NCBI GenBank assembly: GCA_020024075.1
Contig: JAHHUJ010000134.1
Location: 1 to 6,047 of the forward strand
Length of the DNA: 6,047 bases
Reading direction: 5' to 3'
From: Psychrobacter sp.
GTDB lineage: Bacteria > Pseudomonadota > Gammaproteobacteria > Pseudomonadales > Moraxellaceae
The translations under genes were made by a program, and so were the position numbers. Each line of letters opens with the position of its first letter. Position 1 is the first letter of the stretch. The notes under the pieces are model-generated. The model saw only the letters and a program-made list of their open reading frames with translations, was not told the origin of the DNA and made no database searches. This document shows, piece by piece, positions 1 through 5,876 of this stretch.

Positions 1-29
1 TTTAAGGAAGGCAGCTTTTTCCTTTTTTT
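1..29 (+). terminator. Possible right half of a rho-independent terminator, cut by the window edge
   Basis: The window opens with TTTAAGGAA, then GGCAGC followed by a T-run at 16-20 and a second run of seven Ts (23-29). GGCAGCTTTTT has the form of the right arm and U-tract of an intrinsic terminator. Its matching left arm (AAAAAGCTGCC) would lie just outside the window. A weaker hairpin, AAGGAA (4-9) with TTCCTT (19-24) followed by Ts, is fully inside. Either would end transcription entering from the left, and in reverse could help end the leftward LOG gene that stops at 68. The left arm cannot be seen, so this is inference. Confidence 0.35.
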
Positions 30-67
30 AGTTATACGCAATGGGTGCAATGGCGTTCAACGTTTCC

Positions 68-757
68 TTAAATTTTATACGTGTCCACTGGATCATCAAT
101 ATGGACCAGTTCGTTCAACAAATCTACAGCCGATTTAATATCATCACACACCACCAATCTTTCTATATCTTCTTGCTTCATAAAGCCTTCTGCTGCAGTG
201 TGCTTTAAGTGCTCAATCAAAGGATTATAGAAGCCATTAATGTTTAGAATAACCATGGGTTTTTCGTGTTGATAAAGCTGACGCCAAGTGGCAATCTCCA
301 TGATTTCTTCTAGAGTACCAAGACCTCCCGGCAAAGTGATAAAGGCATCTGCATACTCCGCCATAATTGCTTTACGAGTGTGCATGGTATCAGTTAGGTG
401 TAGCCGGGTTAAACCTTCATGAGCAATCTCATGATCTAACATAAAGGTAGGAATAACACCTACCGCATGAGCGCCACCTGATATAACAGTATCAGCCACA
501 GATCCCATAAGCCCAATACTGGCACCACCATAGACTAGGCCCATGTCATTTTTTGCCAAAGCCTCACCCAACTCTCTAGCTGCCGCTTCGTAAACTGGAT
601 TATTACCCATGCGTGAGCCACAATAGACGGCGACCAAGGGCTGCTTAATAGTCGACTTATCTACCACATCGCTCACATGCTCAACATCTTTACTAGTAAT
701 GGTTGTACGAACTGTTTGTGCTGCTGAGTTGGTCTCAGCTTTTAACTTTTGAGTCAT
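68..757 (-). CDS. LOG family (TIGR00730) protein, probable nucleoside 5'-monophosphate phosphoribohydrolase
   Basis: This 229-residue protein has the hallmarks of the LOG / 'lysine decarboxylase-like' Rossmann family. It has a VAVYCGSRMG nucleotide-binding start (about 42-51), VYGGASIGLMG (75-85), the M-H-T-R-K segment (125-129) with the conserved Arg-Lys, and the signature LPGGLGTLEE (142-151). Family members cleave the N-glycosidic bond of nucleoside 5'-monophosphates, releasing base and ribose 5-phosphate; plant and some bacterial members activate cytokinins this way. The old label 'lysine decarboxylase' is a misnomer. The enzyme should be cytosolic, since no signal peptide or membrane segment is visible. 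ATG 757 is the first start after an in-frame TAG four codons upstream, with a loosely spaced AAGG before it. The first 38 or so residues are a polar extension ahead of the conserved fold, and no other Met occurs before residue 50. The gene is divergent from the DUF1853-like gene. The family call is firm, but the physiological substrate is not known. Confidence 0.93.
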   Translation of the reverse strand: MTQKLKAETNSAAQTVRTTITSKDVEHVSDVVDKSTIKQPLVAVYCGSRMGNNPVYEAAARELGEALAKNDMGLVYGGASIGLMGSVADTVISGGAHAVGVIPTFMLDHEIAHEGLTRLHLTDTMHTRKAIMAEYADAFITLPGGLGTLEEIMEIATWRQLYQHEKPMVILNINGFYNPLIEHLKHTAAEGFMKQEDIERLVVCDDIKSAVDLLNELVHIDDPVDTYKI

Positions 758-875
758 AAATAAATGCTACCTTGAACTATTAGAAAGTTATAACTAGGTT
801 GTGAGGACACAATGTTGCTATCATAACATAGTCAGTAGCCTCGAGCTTTGTCACTGTGTTCGTTTTGGTTTAAAA

Positions 876-905
876 GCGATACATAAACCCATCGAGTTTT
901 ATAAT
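876..905 (+). promoter_or_regulatory. Candidate sigma70 promoter for the DUF1853-like gene
   Basis: A perfect -10 hexamer TATAAT lies at 900-905. A weak -35 match, GCGATA (876-881), sits 18 bp upstream; GATACA at 878-883 with a 16-bp spacer is an alternative. Both -35 options match only three of six consensus bases. The predicted start of transcription near 912 would give a leader of about 70 nt before the ATG at 981. I found no equally convincing promoter for the divergent LOG gene in 758-980. Confidence 0.5.
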
Positions 906-980
906 CATATGTATGCTGTAGACTATCTCCTCTCATCGATCTACTACCACCAAACCACAAACTATACTTTTGAATAACCT

Positions 981-1964
981 ATGCTTCTTAATAAGTCACA
1001 ACCTTGGCTACAATACAAACGTCCGTTTGTCCGAGACTTAGCCTTCGCTCTTGCCTGTCCTGATGTGTTAAAGCAATGGATCTCTGCTGATTCTAACTTA
1101 ATATCACAGCAAATATTTGTACATGAGCCACAGTTTTGGCTGACCCAATATCAAAATTATGCCTCGCGTTTGCAGCAATTAGATAACAGCTCTGCTTATC
1201 AAGAACTCACTCGATATCTGATGTCACGCCCCAGTCCTTATCGTCTAGGCTTTCACTTTGAGGGGCTGATTCATTTTTGGTTAGAAGATGGCTTTCAGTT
1301 AGGGGTTCACCCTTATGAAGTCGTGGCTCATAACGTACAACTATACAATGGCATGCAAACTACCGGTGAATTAGACTTTATCCTAAAAAACCATGAGCGC
1401 GATGAGATTGAGCACTGGGAGCTGGCAATAAAGTTTTATTTAGGGTCTGCGCCATACAATAAGTTTGCTAACTGGGTTGGTATTAACGCTCGCGACACTC
1501 TACAACGCAAATTAATACATATGCAAACCAAACCCTTTCGTAGCATCTACATAGATTTGGATTTTTATAACAAGCTAAAAATTGATAAACGCTATATGGT
1601 AATGAAAGGCAGGTTCTTCAAAGATAGTAGCAGTAGTGAGCCAAGCCCTGACTGGTTAAATACGACCTTTCCTCTGCATAGCTGGCACCATATAGACAGT
1701 CATAGCGACTTTGAGGCTTTACAGATGCCTGAGTTACGCCCAGCTCATTATATTGAATGGTTCACCCATCGGCCTTTTTATGATGCTAAGTTTTTGACTC
1801 AAAGCCACGTTACCAACTTAGACCCACACTTAGACAAAGATGAGCTACGCCGACGTCGCCACCGCCTGTCGCTATGGCCTTATGTGCCACTTGAGCTTAA
1901 AGATATCGATACCAACTTATATTTTAATCAAGGTGAGCCTGTGGTGTTGGTTCGCGATAGATAA
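981..1964 (+). CDS. DUF1853-like conserved protein of unknown function
   Basis: I recognise this 327-residue protein by family pattern only. It has an N-terminal V-R-D-L-A-F-A-L segment (17-24), L-G-F-H-F-E-G-L (89-96), G-E-L-D-F (129-133) and H-W-E-L-A-I-K-F-Y-L-G (145-155), followed by N-A-R-D-T-L-Q-R-K (169-177). This matches what I recall of DUF1853 proteins, which are common in gamma- and betaproteobacteria and have no established role. The acidic E94, D132 and E147 plus K151, in a predicted beta/alpha context, recall PD-(D/E)XK nuclease-type active sites, but the E-x-x-x-K spacing is not the textbook E-x-K. No signal peptide or membrane helix is seen, so it is probably cytosolic. An Arg-rich stretch (290-295) lies near the C-terminus. 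ATG 981 is the first start after an in-frame TAA at 975-977. No Shine-Dalgarno sequence is visible. The gene stands alone, divergent from the LOG gene and convergent with bamB. Confidence 0.82.
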   Translation: MLLNKSQPWLQYKRPFVRDLAFALACPDVLKQWISADSNLISQQIFVHEPQFWLTQYQNYASRLQQLDNSSAYQELTRYLMSRPSPYRLGFHFEGLIHFWLEDGFQLGVHPYEVVAHNVQLYNGMQTTGELDFILKNHERDEIEHWELAIKFYLGSAPYNKFANWVGINARDTLQRKLIHMQTKPFRSIYIDLDFYNKLKIDKRYMVMKGRFFKDSSSSEPSPDWLNTTFPLHSWHHIDSHSDFEALQMPELRPAHYIEWFTHRPFYDAKFLTQSHVTNLDPHLDKDELRRRRHRLSLWPYVPLELKDIDTNLYFNQGEPVVLVRDR

Positions 1965-2015
1965 GGAAGCTGAAGGGTGTAGGTGTATTGGCCTTACTAA
2001 GATTCCCTAACTATT

Positions 2016-2047
2016 GCCTTATAATACTTGTGCCTTATAATATTTGC
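2016..2047. repeat. 16-bp imperfect tandem duplication
   Basis: Two adjacent 16-bp units, GCCTTATAATACTTGT (2016-2031) and GCCTTATAATATTTGC (2032-2047), match at 14 of 16 positions. Each contains TATAAT (2020-2025 and 2036-2041 on the + strand). The second copy abuts the terminator hairpin that begins at 2049. It looks like a small local duplication in the convergent intergenic region. Confidence 0.8.
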
Positions 2048-2048
2048 C

Positions 2049-2084
2049 AAAAAAAAGAAGCCTAATGTTAGGCTTCTTTTTTTT
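2049..2084. terminator. Bidirectional rho-independent terminator between the DUF1853-like gene and bamB
   Basis: Perfectly complementary arms of 17 bp (2049-2065 and 2068-2084) surround a central TG. The core is GAAGCCTAA / TTAGGCTTC, flanked by an A-run on the left and a T-run on the right. The innermost pairs will open to give a usual-size loop. The A/T runs give a U-tract in either direction, so the hairpin can end both the rightward DUF1853-like transcript (stop at 1964) and the leftward bamB transcript (stop at 2179). Confidence 0.93.
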
Positions 2085-2141
2085 ATACTATAGTTTTTGA
2101 TCTAGTCTTTTGGTCTGTTTTTTGCTCTAACTTTGTACTAC

Positions 2142-2183
2142 CTAAAGCAATTAACCTACAACAATTAACCTAGAATAATTAAC
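2142..2183 (-). repeat. Three tandem 14-bp repeats overlapping the bamB stop codon
   Basis: Read on the minus strand there are three consecutive 14-bp units: GTTAATTATTCTAG (2183-2170), GTTAATTGTTGTAG (2169-2156) and GTTAATTGCTTTAG (2155-2142). The consensus is GTTAATTnnnnTAG. The TAA in the first unit is the bamB stop codon (2181-2179). Since 14 is not a multiple of 3, the TAA and TAG triplets of successive copies fall in different frames and give back-up stops. It resembles a short VNTR formed by slippage at the gene end. Confidence 0.85.
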
Positions 2184-3375
2184 GCACTAAACGCCACACG
2201 CTCACTTGACCTGACTTAGTCTGAGTCAGTAAGTAGCTACCTTCAGCAGTCAGTTTGGCAATAGGCCCCTTGGTTTGGGTACGGCTAACAATACGACCAT
2301 CTTGTGGCGATAAGAAATGAACCACCCCTTCTAAATCACCAACAGCAATATAGTTGCCAATTAGCTCAGGGTTACTTAACTGACGATAAGCCAAAGCTTC
2401 GTTTTGCCATAATGGCTCACCGGTTCGACGATCAAAGGCTTTTACTATACCGTCTAGCGTGGTGGTAATTACTGCCGTGTCGGTAACCGCTAAGCTGTTT
2501 TTACTGGCCGCTTCTTGTAAAAAAGTAATCTGACCACTGGCGAGATCTGCAGACATTAACTGACCACTATAACTGACGGCAAGTAGCTGACCTTTATCCA
2601 CAGTGGGAGTGCCATCAACATCTGTCATGCGCTGGATTTCACTAGCGCCAGAAGGGATACCCACGCGGCGATTCCACTTAGGAATGCCTGACTCAATTTC
2701 AACTGCATGCAGACGACCATCCGCGCCGCCCATAATCGCAGTTTGATTGTCTAATAAAGTTGGCTTAGCACTACCACGGACACTAATACTTGGGGTTTGG
2801 GTAGCAAACTGCCAAATAGACTGACCTGACTGTAACGACAATCCATGCATAATCCCGTCATTGGCAGAGAGTATCACACGGTTATTATGGATTAAGGCAG
2901 GGGCCAGTACCGTACCACTTATCTTATTTTCCCATTTAACTTGACCGTTATTAGTGTCTAATGCAACCACACGGGCAGACTTGGTGGTTACCACAGCAGT
3001 CTGACTGGCACTATCAAAGGCAACCGCACCTACGATGTCCTCGTTTAAGTCAACGCTCCACAGGGTCTGACCATTTAGACCATAGCTTTGTACTGTGCCT
3101 GCCCCTGAAGCCACAACCAATTGTTTGCCATCAAAGCCCACTTCAAAAAGGTTAACATCTGCCAGCTTCGAGCGGTCACTAATTGACGTCTGAAATACTG
3201 GTTCAACCACATTGATAGCTTGCTCAAGCTGCACCAATTTAGTCGGCTTGTGCTCTTCTGGCTTAATGGTCTTTCCACAAGCAGCAACTAAGGCAATGGA
3301 GGCACACAGAACAGTAATCTTTGAGGCTTTGACGATAAGGCTTGCTGGTGTAGATAGCGGTTTATTGTTATACAT
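2179..3375 (-). CDS. bamB: Outer membrane protein assembly factor BamB (lipoprotein)
   Basis: BamB is a lipoprotein subunit of the BAM complex. It sits on the periplasmic face of the outer membrane, binds BamA and assists beta-barrel insertion. The 398 residues fit the family (E. coli about 392). The N-terminus is a lipoprotein signal with a basic segment (K16, K19), a hydrophobic stretch (20-32) and a lipobox V-A-A-C with lipidated Cys33. Gly34 at +2, not Asp, fits outer-membrane sorting. The rest is an eight-bladed propeller of PQQ-like repeats, with recurring patterns such as A-L-D-T-N-N-G-Q-V-K-W (138-148) and A-F-D-R-R-T-G-E-P-L-W (313-323). I197-V199-R200-G201 and D252-V253-D254 align with the E. 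coli BamA-contact region (L192/L194/R195 and D227/D229). ATG 3375 is the first start after an in-frame TGA five codons upstream; the Shine-Dalgarno is weak. bamB follows yfgM after a 210-bp gap and is the last gene of the cluster; der, its usual next neighbour, is absent. Confidence 0.96.
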   Translation of the reverse strand: MYNNKPLSTPASLIVKASKITVLCASIALVAACGKTIKPEEHKPTKLVQLEQAINVVEPVFQTSISDRSKLADVNLFEVGFDGKQLVVASGAGTVQSYGLNGQTLWSVDLNEDIVGAVAFDSASQTAVVTTKSARVVALDTNNGQVKWENKISGTVLAPALIHNNRVILSANDGIMHGLSLQSGQSIWQFATQTPSISVRGSAKPTLLDNQTAIMGGADGRLHAVEIESGIPKWNRRVGIPSGASEIQRMTDVDGTPTVDKGQLLAVSYSGQLMSADLASGQITFLQEAASKNSLAVTDTAVITTTLDGIVKAFDRRTGEPLWQNEALAYRQLSNPELIGNYIAVGDLEGVVHFLSPQDGRIVSRTQTKGPIAKLTAEGSYLLTQTKSGQVSVWRLVR

Positions 3376-3459
3376 AGTTGAATCAGCTCAATCAGGTTAA
3401 AAATCATAGTGCCAAAAAAAGCTTACAGCAATCTTGGGACTAATCTTATGGTTGTGTAT

Positions 3460-3493
3460 GTTATAACAAATTCGGTTATAAACAAAAAGTCAA
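3460..3493 (-). promoter_or_regulatory. AT-rich inverted repeat and promoter-like elements upstream of bamB
   Basis: TTATAAC (3461-3467) and GTTATAA (3475-3481) form an inverted repeat with 7-bp arms and a 7-bp spacer. Each arm is nearly a palindrome (GTTATAAC), so the element can also be read as two direct half-palindromes 15 bp apart. On the bamB strand it offers TATAAC as a -10, and TTGACT (3493-3488) lies upstream, but their 22-bp spacing is too long for a standard sigma70 promoter. A bamB promoter or operator here is possible because the 210-bp gap is unusually wide for an operon, but it is weakly supported. Confidence 0.3.
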
Positions 3494-3585
3494 AAGGCTA
3501 TTTATTGTAATTACTTATTGTAACTCAGCTTGGCTAGTAGGTCGTAACCATAAAGCAGCCACCAGAGAAATCGTAGCTTGTGGCC

Positions 3586-4413
3586 TTATTTCTCCGGCTC
3601 TTCAGAAGCAGCTGCTTCTATTTCAGCGATAGCAGCCTTGAGCTCTGGATCCATCTCCTCACTACCTGCTAGTTGTGCCTGCTGCATCGCCTCAACGTCC
3701 ACAATTTGTTCAGCAGGCTCAATAGGCTTAGGACTGATGCCTAAGTTTTCTAGCTTCAAGCGCAAGAAAGGACGCTCTTCATGACGCTTAGACAATAAGC
3801 TCCACGCATTTTCATAAGCACGTATGGCTTTTTCATTGTCTTTTTTGGCCAAATAAATATCACCTAACAGCTCTTGCTGACTGGCTTCAAAAGCAACAGG
3901 GACATCAATTGAAGCTTGCTTTAAAGCAGACTCTACATCACCACTGGCTAATAATACAGTCGCATAACGAAGCTGGGTAATAGAGTGCAGACCTGCATCT
4001 TTTAGATCAATCTCTAATGCTTTTTTTAGCGCGGCTAAGGCAGTCTTCATATCATTAGCATCAACTGCATTACGCGACTTAATCATAAGCGCCTGCCAAG
4101 CATATACTGTATTGCCATGTTCTGCTACCAAAGCATCGATATCCGCATTTAGCTTTTTGCTAGCTTCGGCATTGCCGTCTGGTTGACCCAATAACTCATC
4201 ATTGTCCGCTTCAATGGCCGCATACTTATCTGCAGCCACCGTATCCGCTTTCATACCTGAGTTTTGTAGGTAGTTCCAACCAAAGTAGCCTATTAGCGCT
4301 AGTAATATAGCACCAATAATATAGCCAGCAGCTTTCTTGAGCTTCTCCATTGACTGGGGATCACCGTTGGGGTTATTCATCTGTGGTGAATTTGAAGAGG
4401 AAATCTTGGCCAT
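3586..4413 (-). CDS. yfgM: YfgM-like tetratricopeptide protein, membrane-anchored and periplasmic
   Basis: The family member YfgM of E. coli is a bitopic inner-membrane protein that associates with SecYEG and PpiD and acts as a periplasmic chaperone-like factor. This 275-residue protein shows the same build. It has a short polar cytosolic N-terminus, one membrane helix (about 29-50, rich in Ile, Leu, Gly and Tyr), then an all-helical region with TPR-like pairs, such as W106-Q-A-L-M, A124-L-A-A-L-K-K-A-L-E and E181-L-L-G-D-I-Y-L-A-K followed by A196-I-R-A-Y-E-N-A. It is about 70 residues longer than E. coli YfgM (about 206), largely because of an acidic Ala/Glu-rich tail from about 233 to 275. 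AGGT precedes the ATG at a usable distance. The 26 codons between the hisS stop and this ATG are open in the same frame but contain no ATG, GTG or TTG, so 4413 is the first possible start. Position between hisS and bamB supports the call. Confidence 0.88.
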   Translation of the reverse strand: MAKISSSNSPQMNNPNGDPQSMEKLKKAAGYIIGAILLALIGYFGWNYLQNSGMKADTVAADKYAAIEADNDELLGQPDGNAEASKKLNADIDALVAEHGNTVYAWQALMIKSRNAVDANDMKTALAALKKALEIDLKDAGLHSITQLRYATVLLASGDVESALKQASIDVPVAFEASQQELLGDIYLAKKDNEKAIRAYENAWSLLSKRHEERPFLRLKLENLGISPKPIEPAEQIVDVEAMQQAQLAGSEEMDPELKAAIAEIEAAASEEPEK

Positions 4414-4491
4414 AAATCTACCTAAAAAGTTAATTACCGAATATGCAAAAGAGCTGTATTGCCAATTGCTTAATCTAAGATAAGTTTTGAA

Positions 4492-5802
4492 TTATAAACT
4501 AAAGTTTTCAGGACTGTGTAGCCATAACTTATCTTGGCTTACCTGCTCCCCAGTTTCCATCGTTTTGATACTGATGGTACCGTTTTCTATTTCGTCTTGG
4601 GCTAAGATAACCGTTATTTTAGCCCCTGACTTATCGGCTTTTTTCATTTGTGCCTTCATGCTATTGGCACTAGACATCTTAATGCGTAAGTCCTGACGGG
4701 CCTCGCGTAATGACTGGGCGTATAACAATCCTTCAGCGTATAAATCCGGATGAACCACCACAAACACGTCACAAGAAGCAAACTTAGGCATTGGATTGAC
4801 TGCTTGCACCAATAGCAACAGTCTCTCAAGACCCATAGCAAACCCTGCTGCTGGATCTGACTTAACCGCTTTGGCTTTATCGGCAGGCTTACCAATAGAT
4901 TTTAACTGACCAATTAAGCCATCATAACGACCACCGGCACAAACCGTAGCTTGTGAGCCCAGTTTATCGGTCACCCACTCAAAGACGGTTTTGTTATAGT
5001 AATCTAAGCCACGTACCAATTTTGGATTGACCACATAATCGATACCAAGCGCTGTTAAGTAGGTCTTTAGTTGCTCAAAGTGGGCTTTACTGTCCTCACC
5101 CAAGTAGTCGGCAAGCTTAGGCGCATTTTCTAAAATAGCTTGAGTCTCTTTATCTTTACTATCTAAGATACGCAGTGGATTGGTGGTCAAGCGGCGCTGG
5201 CTGTCAGCATCTAGTAAGTCTTTTTTGTTATGTAAAAACTCAACCAAAGCCGCGCGATAAGCCAAGCGCTCATCTAGCTCACCTAAGCTATTAATCTCTA
5301 GAGTTAGCTCATGGTCAATGCCAAGACGCTGCCACATCATGTGCGTCATCGCAATCAGTTCAGCTTCCACATCAGCAAGCTCACTACCAAAAGCTTCTAC
5401 ACCTAGCTGGTGGAACTGGCGATAACGGCCTTTTTGTGGCTGCTCATAACGGAACATGGGGCCTAAATACCAAAGTTTAGGGTTATCACCACGTAGTAAG
5501 TTATGTTCAATAACTGCTCGAACTGCGCCTGCCGTCCCTTCAGGACGCAGGGTAATAGGTGTTGGTGGATCAGACTTATCGGTGAAACTAAACATCTCTT
5601 TTTCAACGATATCTGTCGCATCACCGATAGCACGGGCAAATAACTGTGTCTCTTCTACAATCGGCAGACGAATTTCATCATAGCCAAATTGATCCAGAAC
5701 GTTCTTTAACGTGCTCTCTAAACAGCGCCATTCGCTGCTAGGTTGGCTACTAGGAGTAGCCACGTGCAAAATGTCATTAAAACCTTTGATTGACTTAATC
5801 AT
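4492..5802 (-). CDS. hisS: Histidyl-tRNA synthetase (HisRS)
   Basis: HisRS charges tRNA-His with histidine using ATP in the cytosol. All class II signatures are present: a motif 1 region around LPIVEETQLFARAIG (46-60), TLRPEGTAG (84-92), and motif 2 with F-R-Y-E (117-120, Arg118) followed by Q-K-G-R-Y-R-Q-F-H-Q (123-132). The histidine-specific LVRGLDYY (262-269) includes the catalytic-site Arg264, with CAGGRYDGL (288-296) next, and motif 3 is GFAMGLERL (320-328, Arg327). A C-terminal anticodon-binding domain spans about 344-436. At 436 residues it is slightly longer than E. coli HisRS (424). The excess is mainly a Lys/Ala-rich insertion between GGRYDGL and motif 3 (about 300-318). It is in the middle of a leftward cluster, 74 bp after ispG and 78 bp before yfgM. 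The ribosome binding site ahead of ATG 5802 is weak (GGGC). Confidence 0.98.
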   Translation of the reverse strand: MIKSIKGFNDILHVATPSSQPSSEWRCLESTLKNVLDQFGYDEIRLPIVEETQLFARAIGDATDIVEKEMFSFTDKSDPPTPITLRPEGTAGAVRAVIEHNLLRGDNPKLWYLGPMFRYEQPQKGRYRQFHQLGVEAFGSELADVEAELIAMTHMMWQRLGIDHELTLEINSLGELDERLAYRAALVEFLHNKKDLLDADSQRRLTTNPLRILDSKDKETQAILENAPKLADYLGEDSKAHFEQLKTYLTALGIDYVVNPKLVRGLDYYNKTVFEWVTDKLGSQATVCAGGRYDGLIGQLKSIGKPADKAKAVKSDPAAGFAMGLERLLLLVQAVNPMPKFASCDVFVVVHPDLYAEGLLYAQSLREARQDLRIKMSSANSMKAQMKKADKSGAKITVILAQDEIENGTISIKTMETGEQVSQDKLWLHSPENFSL

Positions 5803-5876
5803 ACTATTTGCCCAATTTTTTATTCAGCTTAATCCGTAACCCATAGGGGAGCTTAGACAGTGGTTACTTTAACAGA

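Noticed and set aside
2961..3155. Open frame of 64 codons on the + strand inside bamB
   Set aside because: It lies wholly antisense to bamB, has a composition typical of a shadow frame (His/Gln/Pro-rich), and shows no recognisable motif.
3075..3287. 70-codon frame on the minus strand overlapping bamB in another frame
   Set aside because: The bamB frame through this stretch matches family features, so this is an out-of-frame shadow and not evidence of a frameshift.
3538..3585. Possible terminator directly after yfgM (GCCAC ... GTGGC)
   Set aside because: The stem is only 5 bp with an 18-nt loop and no following U-run.
4487..4696. 69-codon + strand frame with a hydrophobic stretch, opposite the hisS 3' end
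   Set aside because: It mirrors the HisRS anticodon-binding domain; no ribosome binding site or independent support is seen.
5456..5683. 75-codon + strand frame opposite hisS
   Set aside because: It is antisense to the conserved HisRS motif 2 region; codon constraint on hisS explains the open frame.
5803..5876. Possible attenuator or his-type leader between ispG and hisS (GTAACC ... GGTTAC pairing)
   Set aside because: The arms are 6 bp with a long loop, there is no His-codon leader peptide and no U-tract, so it is not convincing.
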